The notes under the pieces: model-generated
The model's database searches: none
Told to the model about the DNA's origin: nothing
Seen by the model: the letters and a program-made list of their open reading frames with translations, nothing else
Origin: Trogon surrucura
Taxonomy: Eukaryota > Chordata > Aves > Trogoniformes > Trogonidae
Direction of reading: 5' to 3'
Assembly: GCA_020746105.1 (NCBI GenBank)
Contig: CM036619.1
Span: 4,122,561 to 4,186,560 of the forward strand
Length of the DNA stretch: 64,000 bases
Shown here: positions 37,405 to 49,538 of the stretch, one piece after another
Layout of the letters: the number at the start of each line of letters is the position of its first letter
How positions within the stretch are numbered: the first letter of the stretch is position 1
Position numbers and translations under genes: made by a program

Positions 37405-38004
37405 CCACATCAGTGGACAAGGGAAGAGCTACTGATATCATCTATCTGGACTTCTGTAAGGCCTTTGATACGGTCCCCACAATATTCTTACCTCTAAATT
37501 GGAGAGACATAGATTTGATGGATGGACTGTTAAATGGCTAAGGAGTTAGCTGGATGGCCATATTCAAAGAATCAATGGTTCAATGTCCAAGAGCAAACCA
37601 CTAACAAGTTGTGTCCCTCAAGGGTCTATACTGAGACTGGTACCATTTAGTATCTTCACCAGTGACATGGTCAGGGGGACTGAATACACCCTCAGCAAGT
37701 TTGCAGAAACAGAGAGAGACTTTTTACCAAGGCCTGTGGTGACAGGACAATGACCAGTGTTTTTAAACTAAAAGAAGGTAGATTTAGGTTGGATGTAAGG
37801 AAGAAATTTTTCATGGCGAGAGTGGTGACACACTGGAACAGGTTGCCCAGGTATGGACACTTTGTCCCTGGAAGTGTTCAAGGCCAGGTTGGATGGGGCT
37901 CTGAGCAACCTGGTCTAGAGAAAAACGTCCCTGCCCATGGACAGAGGGTTGAAACTAGGTGATCTTTAAGATCCCTTCCAACTCAAACCATTCTATGGTT
38001 CTGT
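37405..38004 (+). mobile_element. Old CR1 LINE with RT core remnant and internal deletion
   Basis: The left part codes for the catalytic RT block (TDIIYLDFCKAFDTVP), followed by decayed sequence to GVPQGS-like and SKFA-like remnants near 37610-37705. It then jumps directly to the C-terminal region (GACTTTTTACCAAGGCC) and runs through the 3' UTR to a tail of ATTCTATGGTTCTGTG. The FADD-to-C-terminus segment is deleted and stops interrupt the frame. One of the oldest plus-strand avian CR1 copies in the window. Confidence 0.85.
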
Positions 38005-39740
38005 GACATTAAATCAAAATATTCATGAGACCCAGAGAAATTATTTAAAAGACTTACTATTTAAAAGACTTATTATTTAAAAGACATATGAAAATTACTT
38101 GTACTGTGCTGCTGGGTAATATATTCAAGACAAGTGCTGACCAAACAACTCACTTGTTATCTCAAGCAAAGTGACAGAGCATGTCAGGGAAATTATACAT
38201 TTTTCCTAAAGCATATAACACTTAAAGAAAATAGCCTTTTAATTGTTTTGAAGTAGTGACAGCCAAAAGGATATTTATGACATCTAAAAGTTTGAGGTTT
38301 CGTATTTCATGTTGCCTGAAAAAAGACGAGTTTACATGAATATTTCCTTGCTTTCATCAGGTTATTGAAACTCTAATATTGCAAGTAAGTACTTATCTGA
38401 AAACTAACACTGCACCCCAAACTTCAGCACCAAAATCTGAGATCATGAAGAAGTGAAAAGACACCTTATGGTTGGTAAGTTACTGCCATCAACTATGCAT
38501 TGCAGCGGCTCAAATTTTTTCTGATGTTGAAGTGTTTTCGGCTTGGGACGAAATGCTTTGAGGTTTTTTTCAAATAAATTAATAAAATCCAACCAAACAA
38601 AAACATCTTCTACTAAACAAAACTTTTTTTTACGTTGTCAGGTGATTTGCTTTTCATGTATTTTTTCTCCTCCTCAAAACCAAAAGAAAACAAAACAAAA
38701 CAAAATGTGGGAAGAAATAATTACAAAGACAGAATAAATGCAGGAAAAATGCCTATGGTTGATAAAGGAAAATCTGATTTTTGATCATGATTAGGTGGTC
38801 TTACAAAGAAACAAACCATCAGTCTCAAATGAGACCATTCCAAGCCCCATTATACCTAATTAAAATCCATGTTCCTAGGATTAAAAGAAGTTCTGAGTGT
38901 GAACAACTCTGCTTAAGCAGATTCACAAATCTGGCTGCAGTAAATTACAGATCAGACTTCCCAGGAGTAGAACAAACCCTATCAAGACCCTCATAAACAA
39001 AATGCCAGCATCTGGAGCCAGAGAGAAAAGCACAGGCTGGATAGAGAGAAGAATTACAGACCTGGGATTAGCCTATACATCAACACCATCAATGGAGAAA
39101 GAAAAGCTCTTTATTTATTGCTTACCAGCCTCCAGGGTGTGAATGTCACTCAGTATTAACATTCACCTTTACAACTGCTTTGATTTACAACTCCGTCTCA
39201 CTGCAGAGGAAGCAGCCAATTACATGTCTATGAGAACATGCATGCCTTGAGTACATCCCAGATGCTTTCTCATTCCTCTTGTACAGGATACACACATACA
39301 GACATTCTCGGCCTGAGTCTGAAACAGTTGTGTGAGAAGTGGGATTTCTGCATTGTTATATGAGTTCCAAAAGAACATCATGTTATATAGAAATTTATGT
39401 TAATACAGGTTAAGCAGCAGTTGAAAGATTAGGAGATATTAGACACATAGAAGCCGTTCCATGTTAGTCAAATCTTCATGGAAGCTTTGCCAAGGTCAGG
39501 AGCAAACAGCTAAAAATCCCTCAAGACCAGTGAAGTGACAAGCTATGCTCCACCATCTATAGTGACTAGGTCTACAACTACTTAGTCATGTACATCAGAC
39601 CAGACCCCACCCTTTATGTCAAACCTGCGATTCCACTCCTCAACTCTGTCCAGATCGTCTCTTCCCCTCCTTATGCTGGTAGCCTCTGTTGCTTTTTGTT
39701 ACCTACTTTCCTTGGTTTGTTACACAGTGACAACCCTGAT
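38005..39740. other. Non-coding interval with short tandem repeat
   Basis: No gene seen. Contains the 16-bp tandem repeat listed separately and an A-rich stretch at about 38680-38706 with AAAAC units. Confidence 0.6.
38041..38088. repeat. 16-bp tandem repeat, about three copies
   Basis: The core ATTTAAAAGAC starts at 38043, 38059 and 38075, a constant 16-bp period. The copies differ at one or two bases. It begins about 40 bp after the CR1 tail at 38004. Confidence 0.85.
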
Positions 39741-39932
39741 ATCATCATATCATCATAGAATGGCCTGGGCTGGAAGGGACCTTAGAGATCATTTTAATCC
39801 AGCCTCCCTGTTGTGGGCAGGGACGCCACCTCTCGGCTAGGCCAGGCAACATGTGAGAACCCAACGGGAATCGAACCCGCGACCTTCGGTGTTTCAAACA
39901 TCGACGCTCAACCCACTGAGCTAAACCGGCCC
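39741..39932 (-). mobile_element. tRNA-Ile-like SINE with CR1-derived tail (TguSINE1-like)
   Basis: On the minus strand the element starts GGCCGGTTTAGCTCAGTGGG. It contains a perfect Pol III A box (TAGCTCAGTGGG, 39912-39923) and B box (GGTTCGATTCC, 39867-39877). The head resembles tRNA-Ile outside the anticodon loop, while the loop here reads TTTGAAA. After the tRNA part comes an unrelated linker, then a CR1-like 3' UTR (AAGGTCCCTTCCAGCCC, CCATTCTATGATG) and a short ATGATG-type end at 39741-39757. A tRNA head joined to a CR1 tail is the known design of passerine SINEs, which borrow the CR1 reverse transcriptase. The acceptor stem no longer pairs, so this is not a functional tRNA gene. Confidence 0.88.
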
Positions 39933-41343
39933 TCAATAATCAGATGAGAACAATGAAAATTTCTCTGATCCAGCCTTCAGATGAGGTTGGACACTCAGAT
40001 ATTGCCAATGGCAATAGTTGGCTCTTAACTCCTCAGGAATTTACTTATGTCCTAAGACCCACACTGCCAAACCCTGTTCTGTGCTAATCAGTACCATCTG
40101 TGTTCCTGGCCACATTTTTACATGGTATGTTAATATTCTTATACCAAAATAAGATCAAACACTTGTGATACTAAAACATTTTTTGACGCAGATTCTGCAA
40201 GCAAGCTCTGTTTATAGGCTTGCAGTTATCCACACCACCAGTCCATATCAGTGGTGATGGATACAAACCTGGAATGCTCAAGGAATGGACTTTCTGTTGA
40301 GATGATCTTGTGCAGAAGTGCAAAATGATGAAGTAATGATTTGGCCATCCAGATATTAAATATGCTGCTCTGACTTTTGTTCTCTGATTTCAGAACAACA
40401 CCCATGTGAAAAACCAGCCATCTCATCCACCTCTTAACACCAGTCAAATGTGATGAACAAAGGGCTTTGAGAGGCTCACTACAGAGAGCTGAAGATTTCT
40501 TTTTCTAGCTGCCAAATCACAAGTAAGAATGGAACCAAGAAGACTTTTCAGTGATTATTCATTTCCTTCAGTTTCACATATATTGTATTTAGAACAGGAG
40601 AGGCTGAAAAGCTTCACTTCTACCGTCACACAAAAAAGGAGTCCCAGTCAGGTCATTTTAATCAGACAAATTGAAGTCAAGTCTCCACGTATTCAGATTA
40701 ATGTTATAGGAAGGCATTTCATTTGGTTATGAATAATATTAAGTTAATAATTAAGAGATGCATCTTTAAACAGGTGCTCCTTGGATTTGAAAGCTTTGAT
40801 CCAATCTATTTTCCCTTCCATTTGCCCCTAAATAGACAGCTCCTAAGCACCTGAGAAACTCCCATGCACGATGACCAATGCACTGCACGCTATCCACCAA
40901 CATTACCAGTCTCACAGCAGGGCAAATTTTATTTTTCCCTAAGGAGGAATGAAAGTAAAATATTTTTTTTTTCCCTTAAAGGTGATTCAGAGGACAGGCT
41001 GTAGCAAAGGTTTTGTGCATGGAAAGGCTGGAGAGAAATACTGCTAAGATTTTATTAACGTGCATAAACATTCTGACGTTTTTGATTCCTCAGGCTACAA
41101 AAGAACAATCATTACAATGAAGACCATATTTCTTTCCATCTTTCCACTGGTCTTGTAACACATTGAGTGATCCATCTTGCTCACCTACTTTACCTAGTCA
41201 TAGTTGTTTATTTGTTATCCTCTCGCAAAGAGCGTTTAACCTTTTGAGCGCTGCGAGTAATCTGAGGTGTGAGAGAGGTTATCCTGCCTTCCAGAATAAC
41301 CTGGGAGGAGTGTACAAGCCCTACTGTCAGATGGAATCGATAC
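39933..41343. other. Unique non-coding interval, no gene seen
   Basis: About 1.4 kb between the SINE and the solo LTR, with no supported feature. Confidence 0.58.
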
Positions 41344-41348
41344 AGGCT
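41344..41348. repeat. 5-bp target-site duplication, left copy (AGGCT)
   Basis: AGGCT directly precedes the TG that opens the LTR and is repeated exactly at 42152-42156. Five-base duplications are usual for ERVL-class (class III) endogenous retroviruses. Confidence 0.85.
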
Positions 41349-42151
41349 TGTCGTGGGTTAGGGCTGGGCCGGCCACTAACGTGGACAGACGTTCTCTAAT
41401 CCCCTCTTCCCCCCCACAAACAGGAAGAGAAAAGGGAAGGAGGCAGAGAGACTTACGGGTTAGGGAAGTAAAAACAGAACAGTTTTAATGAAAATAATGG
41501 AAATGATGGTGAGAAGATGAAAGTAGAGAACTATTCACAACTATAGATAGTAGCCCGGTATCAAACCCAACTCCCTCCCCCGATAGCAATCACCACTGGT
41601 GCTGCAGAGCAGGAGGCACTGGGGAAGCCCCAGGCTCAGCAGCGGCAGGAGCTGGATACAGGGAGCTGGATTCGGGAACTCAGGATCCGGATCAAAAGCA
41701 GGAGGTCAGATGGAGTCCTCTCTGGACACCGACCATTGCAGAAAAAGGGTGAAAAGTGTGAAAAGAGGACAAAACTCTCATAATCACTCAATCTGTAGTA
41801 AATATGATGAATATGGGATGGAATACTCTCGTTGGTCACCTGTCCTGTCTATTACCCCCCGGAGGTGCCACCTTTTACTTCCTTGTGACCCCTCTTACTA
41901 CCCGACACCCCCAGCGTGGCACACAGAGCCAGCAGTGGCCTTGGGCACTATAGGAATAAGTATTAGCAAGAGCCCTTCTGCATCCCAGTCCCAGGCAGTA
42001 GCTGTAGACATCAGGTGTTATCACTGCCAGTAGCACACACTGTCTGCAGAAACACGCTGCTGACTTCAGAACATACAGCCCTTTAGAAGACACTAAACTG
42101 AAAAGTAAAAATCACTACACAGAACTCGGGTTTTTAGCTAAACCCAGGACA
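41349..42151 (+). mobile_element. Solo LTR of an ERVL-like endogenous retrovirus
   Basis: An 803-bp segment that begins TGTCGTGGGTT and ends AACCCAGGACA, a near-perfect terminal inverted pair with canonical TG...CA ends. A perfect AGGCT duplication flanks it. Internal blocks such as GGGCCGGCCACTAAC, ATGGGATGGAATACTCTCGTT and TTGGTCACCTGTCCTG fit avian ERVL LTR families as I remember them. No primer-binding site, gag, pol or env sequence and no second LTR lies nearby, so the provirus body was lost, most likely by recombination between its two LTRs. The 144-codon open stretch inside (41599-42033) is incidental. Orientation is taken from family resemblance. Confidence 0.85.
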
Positions 42152-42156
42152 AGGCT
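42152..42156. repeat. 5-bp target-site duplication, right copy (AGGCT)
   Basis: Matches 41344-41348 exactly and follows the terminal CA of the LTR. Confidence 0.85.
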
Positions 42157-43022
42157 GAAAAAAAAACACCGGATAAAGAGCCAGGACTATTCCATATATG
42201 TGTAGGGAATAGAGGACAACTGTATATGGCACTTCCAGGTACGAGATTTCTGAAAGCTACTACATGAATCTCCTGCTCTATTGATGCCAGCTGTAACCTA
42301 CTACACCACAACAACACAGAGAGGATGGCTGAAGATGGGTGGCAGAAGAACAGGGATATGGATTACACACGTTTTCAGAGGTAGCAAAGGTATGTTTGCC
42401 CACAGGCATAGGAGTGCTGATGTTTTTGCCATCCAAACTTCATTCAAATGAAAGATATCACTAGTTCTTCACATAGGAGCAGTTGCAAACTCACAAATCT
42501 AAAGGTTTAGCAACACACAGCAAAGCAGCCGCATTCTGGGGTGCTGAGGGTTCAAAGTACCTTTAAGAAAAAATAAATAATACTCATTTAAAAGATACAT
42601 AATAATTATTGTATTCTTTTTTTCTTAGTTCATGAGCAGAAACACAATTTTCTGAAATTTTGCTTCAGTTTTTAAATTAATATCAAATATCTCTGCACAC
42701 AAGACTTTTTCAAAGAAAACTGCAAAACTGAATCCACTCTCAACTTCCATTCAGTTGATTCAGTCAGGTGATGCAGTTTCTCTTTAATTGAATGATTTAT
42801 ATAACTATGAAGCCCTGAATATATCATTGAAAATTGTCTGCAATGAGGCTTGAAGCTTAGAATTAAAAACTTTTTAGTGCTTTCATTAGGAAAGTTCAAG
42901 AGCTTAAATATTGAAGACTAAATCCCAGAGTCCCTAGCAGGCTTGTGTTAAAAATTTTTTTGTGCAGTTGTTCCGAATTTTCTCTTCGCTATGAATTATT
43001 TAAATGAAACCCTTGCACAGAC
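42157..43022. other. Unique non-coding DNA, no gene seen
   Basis: About 870 bp right of the solo LTR. No recognisable feature. Confidence 0.58.
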
Positions 43023-43099
43023 ACAGACACCAAACTTCAAGGCCAGAAGAGACTGTTGCAATCATTCACCGTGATCTACTTTGTAATGTAGATCACAGC
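43023..43099 (-). mobile_element. Ancient CR1 tail, turtle/crocodile-like type (tentative)
   Basis: CAAACTTCAAGGCCAGAAG, followed by GACTGTTGCAATCATT and a CACAG block, resembles the reverse complement of the 3' end of CR1 families common in turtles and crocodilians, which differ from the avian GGTTGGAAGGGACC type. Only about 75 bp remain. The assignment rests on remembered family patterns. Confidence 0.45.
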
Positions 43100-46000
43100 C
43101 CCCACTTTATCTTCTCACTGGTCCTTCCAATTAGACCACAGGTATGCCCTAAACTCCTCTCCTCCGAATAGCTTTCCTGTCCCACTGCTCAACGCATCTT
43201 AATGCCTGCAGCAATGCCCTGGTTTGCTCTGTCATCTCAGATGAGGTGTTTCCTGCCTACATGCTATTTTATCCTTTGGCTTTTGGATTTTTTTGGGGTT
43301 TTTTTTGTTATTTAACACTTCTCAACACTGTTTTGCATCTTTATTTTCTCAATCAGATGAGCTTGTCTGTCAGGGAAGGATTATGCACCTGCAGTGAACT
43401 AGGAAAACAATGTCCATTTTTAACTACTAATAATATTCAATAATAGTTTCATAAAAGTCCACCGAGGCATTTTCCTCAGAAGAAGCCAGTACTAGTAATA
43501 AATCTGTGGATTATTTACTGTCTTCCAGCAAAATCCTTAAATACACAGCAAAACTGAAATATAATATTTCATCCTTAGGGATGAATTTACCTTAATGGTC
43601 AGTTTAGAGAGTGTGTGGCTGCATGACAAAGAAGTGAATCTATTTTCCATCTTACTCAAGGTACCAAAAGCTCAAGCTAAGACTGAGCCTGTGTCAGGGT
43701 AGGGAGAGGGAACAGCTCACACATCATGATGCTCAGACACAACCACGTCCTAATGACCCTCTTTCTTACTATCACCCTTTTTGTTAATGGCAGCAGAGAT
43801 GCCAAAATCTATTTGAATTCTCATGCAGTAATCCAGAAATGTATACACTCTTGTCTGGAAAAGACAATCTTGTTGTTCAAAGAGTGTGCATATATGTTTT
43901 CTTCTTTCCCCAGGACAAAAATCCACTATGAACAAAATCAGATTTGTTACACTTACATCTGGATCTTAAATGGAGGTTTTATCCCAGTATATGATGATTC
44001 TCTAGAACCTTGATTCCAGCCAACTTTTGCTTCTCTTGTGCCACATGCTCAGTCAATTTCTCTTTGTGTCCTCAGGTGTTTTGGCTAAAGTAATAAATAG
44101 AGAGCCAATAACTTGCATACATTTGCTGCACTCCATCCCAACCTGTTGGCTGTAGGAGAGAGGGAGGGAGTGATAGCATCCCTGCTCTGAGAAATTCTTT
44201 TGAGTTGCAAAAACTTTTTAATTCAGCAACTTCACCAGAATTTCAACTTTCCAGCACTGGTGAGAAAAACCCAGCATTTGAAAGGTCTATACATCTTCCT
44301 TCCATCTTTCAGGACTGTGTTGTTAACACCAGATCTGTTCAATCCCAGTTAAATGTAATTTCAAGCAAGGAATTATGTCTCGTTCTCTCATTACCTTCTC
44401 ACTGATCCTGTTCATATTAAATTTTTGATATCAAAAGTCATACTTATAACAGGCAAGACTAGCCACCACCTGCATGAGAGTACTGGTACATCTTCATATG
44501 TGAATAATGCAAGTTCAAGCACCCTGGTTTAACATAGGCTTAGTGAGGGAGCACAAGTCTTGGTCTTCACATCCTAGAGATTTACTACCACTACTAAGGG
44601 TCTTTATTGTTGAGGAACAGTTGGATTTATTTTTTTCCTTCAACACAATCAAGTAACTCCATCATGGAACTTAAGGAGATTTTTCAGAAGAAAAGTCTAT
44701 CAAAGCTTTTATTTCTTTATTGCTTTTTTGCATTTGTTTCCACCACCGCCCCAAAAAATCCACATTTTGCTAAATCATCATTTCTGAATTTAAAACAATT
44801 TAAAAAAAAATCACTGTTAAAAAGTCTTGAGTCTTTATAGTGATATTCCTTCAGATTTCAGAGTCTAAGAAGATCCTGGGTAAAGCACAGAGAGCAGTAA
44901 TCTAAATGAAAAAGCTATAATAACTGTAAACAAATATGGGCTTTGAATGGCAAAACAGCAATTTTACTCTTCTTTGCCCATTGAACACTTCCACTGCTTG
45001 TTTTGTTGACTTGTAATAAAACAAAAAGCTTTCAAAACCATGAGAAAATAAAGGTCCAGCTCCTTTTCTGGTCTTCAATGATATTTTTCTCTAAACTTAG
45101 TGTCAGGTACCATAGGGTCTTTATACTGCTTTTTTTTAAAAAAAAAATCTTGATGGATCACCAGACACCTGATGGAATGCATATAATAGACAAATACCTT
45201 TTGACCATCACTTTTCTGGGACTTTTAAAACCAGGTCATTGGAATGAAACAGTCATTACCAGTATTTACCACTGAAATCTCTCAGTAAACCTTTTTGGGT
45301 CTGAGAGCTTCGCTGCCTGTTTTGAACTACTAGTGTAGAAATGTGGACTCTAATTAAAGGTGATTGTCCTGGCCATCATCTTTCACACACAAGGAAAAGT
45401 TTTCATCTGTTTTCCCACATCTATCTCTAAGTCCAGTCTCCTTCAGGTTGGGTTCTCAGAGATTCCATGCTTTCCCCCGTCCCTGTTGCTTGCTCTTGCT
45501 CTAGTACAAAAGCTGGGAAACAAGCAGCAGTATTTTTCCTCATGCCACATAACTTTTCAGTCTCCACCGAGAGGATTTAGGTATAACTCAGCTGCCTGTC
45601 TGGTTATAAACATGCCTGTAATCTGGAAATGTCTTCATATATGTATTTCATACACGCTTGCACTTTTCTTCTACACTTCCCTAAGCCATTGGCCAGTGCA
45701 ATAACTAGAAAACGAGCTCAAATGAAGAAAACATCAGTGAACATCTGACTAAGGAATGAACTGCAAAAATATGGTGAGTAGCAGAGACAAATTTATCTTT
45801 TCTAACTCCCTTCTCAACATCCATCGAGTTTGTTTAAATAGCTATCACATTTGATTACTCTTCTCAACCTTGACCTCATGGAAATATGGACACTTGGATT
45901 TCTTGGTTAAATGAACACAAAGAGGTTTCTTTTCTCCACTCAAGGTTCTGTGAAGAAAGCCTATTTCCAGCAGTGTGACTCTCATATAGTACTGCATATA

Positions 46001-48668
46001 ATCTTCTGAATTTTAGAAAAGTTTGGTCTGCCATATAGCATCTTTCATAAAATGCAATTAGAATCAAAACTTCCATTTTACTTGACCTCTAAAACAACCA
46101 GCAGGAAGAAAAAAAGAAGCAGAAGTTACCACAATTACTTGCCAACTAAAGAATTCACTTAAACTAAAGAACTATTCACATAAAGTAATGTCTTCTGTGC
46201 TCAGAAAAGGAAATTAATCATTCTCTCTCCACCCCTTTCAAAAAACCCTGATGTTTCATTGGAATGGCCTGAGCCAACAAAATCCAATATCAGGAAGACT
46301 TATTGGATTTTCACTTCATCATTCATGTCATTGATAGACGATTATGGTATAAATAAATCCAGAGATGAGCTTGGAACTGACAAAAACACCACAGCACTCT
46401 CTACTTTATCACTTCTTATCAGGAAAAAAAAAAAAAAAAAAAAGAAAAAGAGATAGCCCTGTGTTATTATCGTTTATTATTATTTTAGTAGCAACAAGTA
46501 TCTCAATGCTCCAGCTGTGAGCAGAAATCTATTTTGTTAAACAGGTGGCAGGAGATCAACTCCACCTTGAAAAATATGATGGGAAATGTAGTCCAGCAAG
46601 ATACTTTACCCACAAAGCAGGTAAGAACATGAAATCCCAGTGCAGCACAACTGCTGTAGCTGCACTCCATATGGAAACCTTTCAACTTCATCCTCCTCCT
46701 TTCCTCTTTAGCCTCATCTTCATTATCGCCTCCTTCATCTTCACATTAACCCATCACTCCAACATTTCTCATTGTGCTGAAAACAGCGTAAAATTTTTGG
46801 AACTTAAATATCATTTAAAGAAAATTTCAAAGGCTAGCAGCTCTTTTCACCAAAGGAAACAAACCAGTCTACAAAGTATCCTCAAAGGCTTAGGGAGCCA
46901 GGCTCTCCCGAAATAGAAATTAGGCATGAGTTGATGCCATCAACAGAACTTCAATGATTTTTATCCACTAGAAATGCAAACCTTACCATAAATCGGTCTC
47001 AGTAAGTCTTTCTTGGTAAGTAATTAAGGCAACACATCCCTCTTTTACTGTCACTGACAGTCATGTTTTACAATCAATTCATTACTGTGAGAAATTACCG
47101 TTTATCCTGCATTTAAGACTATATGTATCTCTATTTAAAATATTTCTCATTTTTCTCCATGCACCAAAATATCTCCATTTTTCCACTTAGCATGGGGCCT
47201 GGCATATCCCAATTCCAGTACTGTTTTCTGAGCTCAGCAGACTGTTATTAGGGGTCTTTCTGGAAACTCCAAAGCATGGAACTGATGTAGGTGATTTTGG
47301 CACTCCTTCCAGGTCTGGTTTCTGAATATTCAAAAGATCCTCAACGGCACAAAAGGTAGCTACTTTTTTCAGAAGTCTTGGGGGTGCTTTGCCAAGATCT
47401 TGGATTTAAGAGGTCTTACATGTGTCTAATGTCCACTTTCCTATAGCAAGGAGGAAGGAAGCTGCACAGGAAACACAATCTGCACATTCAATGAGACAGT
47501 TTAAATTCTCCCCAAAATTCAGGAGGAAGGCTTGTCTCATTCCTGACTTGACTGTAGAGATTTGATACACTCAAGGCACAATGGTATTAGTAAATTCAAT
47601 GTGTCCAGGATCATTCTCTGGCATGGCACAGCCTATCTCCACTACCTCTAAATGAGGTAGTCACAATCCAGCTCTTAACTGGGAGTGATCCTTGGTTTAT
47701 TCTAGCTTTCAGACTGTATCCAGGATTTTTTAGGTAAAGGTGTCATTAGCCAGGCTAAAATCAAGGACAGGGCTTATTCTAACAATTAATCAGCAACTAA
47801 CTACTGTCGTCCAGGAACTGGGAATGTACAGATGCAACCTTCCTGCTCTCGTGAAGCATACTCATTTTCTTCCTCCACCACTTCCAAAGAAGAAACCAAG
47901 ACACAGCAGATAATTAAGCCTAGGATCAACTGTGGACACCACTACAGACAGAGATCATACCAAGGATGGCCATTCTCTTTGGACAGTCTTCTAGCACAAT
48001 CCAGAGCCTGCAATGTGACACACTACCCTGTCCAGGTTACTACGACGTAATAATGCCAGAATTATAAAATAGATCAAGAATCAGTCCTGCAGGAGCTATT
48101 ACAATATATGAAGGGGTGTCCCATTTTTCCCTGGACTTTCCTATCTTGAGAGAAGTATTATGAAGTCATTAACTCTTTGACAGTTGACAAAGTACCTTCT
48201 ATGCCACTGCATAGGTAATTATAAGGAGCACACTGGTAACTGTTTATTTCTCTTTTATCTCTTGTGTTTTATTTGAATTCTCTTACAATGCAGCTGTTTG
48301 TCCTGAAAATAAAAAATCAGAGAGATGCTGAGATTCAATCCTTTTCTCTCAGAGAGAAATCAAACTATTGTCACAGCTGAGATGGTTTTCTCTGCATTCC
48401 CACATGATTAAGATGCATTGGGAAAAGCATTGGAGATGATCCCTTAAGAGGCATGATAATTAATGCTGGGAGGAAAAAAATAAATTTTAAAAGTGCCCTA
48501 AATAGAGCACTATATATACTGTCATAATTTTTATCATCTTGGCAAGCAAAGTGCCCATGTCATAGCCCCAGTGTAGCCTGAAAATATTTCTTACTCCACT
48601 GATATGACATCTATTTAGTCATGTAATTGCCTAAATTTTTTCTGCTTTATTTAAATCACTTAGAAAGT
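43100..48668. other. Long unique non-coding interval, no gene seen
   Basis: About 5.6 kb with no supported gene or repeat except a run of 20 A at 46424-46443. Frames at 43726-44013 (95 codons), 45360-45704 (114 codons) and 46545-46916 (123 codons) have no recognisable domain and are probably chance. Confidence 0.58.
46424..46443. repeat. Poly(A) run of 20
   Basis: Uninterrupted A20 followed by GAAAAAG. No SINE or processed pseudogene is recognisable to its left, so I do not call it a retroposon tail. Confidence 0.9.
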
Positions 48669-49538
48669 AACAGAACGGTTTTGATTGGAAGGAACCTTAA
48701 AGACCAGGTGTTGGAATTACACCCCTGTCATGGGCAGGGAGACCTCCCACTATACCAGATTGTTCAAAGTCCTGTCCAACCTGGTCTTGAACACTTCTAG
48801 GGGGAGGGTGTCCACAAGATCTCTGGACAACCTCTTCCAGTGTCTCACCACTTACACACTGAAGAACTTTCTCCTTACATCTAATCTAAATCTACCCTCT
48901 TTCATTTTAAAACTGTTACCCCTTGTCCTGTCATTATATGTCCCTCTGAAAATTCACTCTCCATCTTTCCTGCAGGCCCCTTTTAAGTACAAGAGGGTTA
49001 CCATAAGGTCTCCTTGGATCCTTCTCTAGGCTGAGCAGCCCCAACTCTCTCAGTCTATCCTCACAGGGGTTATGTTTCAGGCCTCTGATCATCTTCATGG
49101 TCCTTCTCTGGGCTTGTTCCTTTAGGTCCATGTCTTCTTTCTTATGCTGAGGACCCCATAGCTGGACAAAGAACTGCAGGTGGGGTCTCACCAGAGCAGA
49201 AGAGAGGGGGAGAATTACCTCCCACAACCTGGTGGTCACACTTCTTTTGACAAATCCCGGGACATGGTTGGCTTTCTGTGCTGCAAGTGCACATTGCCAG
49301 GTCATGTTGAGCTTCTTATCAAACAATACCTCCAAGTTCTTCTCTGCAGGGCTGATCTCAATCCACCCATCGCCCATCCTGTATTTGTGCTTGGGATTGC
49401 CCCTATCCAGGTGTAGGACCTTGCACTTGGCCTTGCTGAACTTCATGGGTTTGCCATGGGCTCAAAGTCCCTCTGGAGAGCGTTCCATCCCTTCAGCACG
49501 TCAATCACACCACACAGCTTGGTGTCATTTCTGATAAA
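48669..49538 (-). mobile_element. CR1 LINE, 5'-truncated, 870 bp, with degenerate ORF2 C-terminus
   Basis: Reverse-oriented CR1. The 3' end at 48669 (ACAGAACGGTTTTGATTGG) has lost the clean ATTCTATG repeat. The minus strand holds 170 open codons at 48934-49446 matching the region after the RT core: MKFSKAKCKVLHL, LNMTWQCALAAQKANHVPGF, LVRPHLQFFVQLWGPQ, RELGLLSLEK. The left-most ORF2 sequence reached is just after FADD (complement of CAGCTTGGTGTCATT, near 49518), where truncation occurs at about 49538. The frame shifts at the RRPYGNP-like segment. The copy is intermediate in age. Confidence 0.92.

Noticed and set aside
39860..39932. A functional tRNA gene on the minus strand
   Set aside because: A and B boxes are perfect, but the acceptor stem does not pair (GGCCGGT against TGGGTTC), the anticodon loop is altered, and a CR1-like tail follows. 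It is a SINE head.
41599..42033. 144-codon frame as a retroviral or host protein
   Set aside because: It lies wholly inside the solo LTR and has no protein features.
41349..42151. A full-length or paired-LTR provirus
   Set aside because: The target duplication brackets a single LTR and no internal retroviral sequence or second LTR is seen within the window.
46545..46916. 123-codon plus-strand frame with a hydrophobic stretch
   Set aside because: The hydrophobic run (LFSLIFIIASFIFTLT) looks membrane-like, but no family is recognisable and AT-rich pyrimidine-biased DNA gives this by chance.
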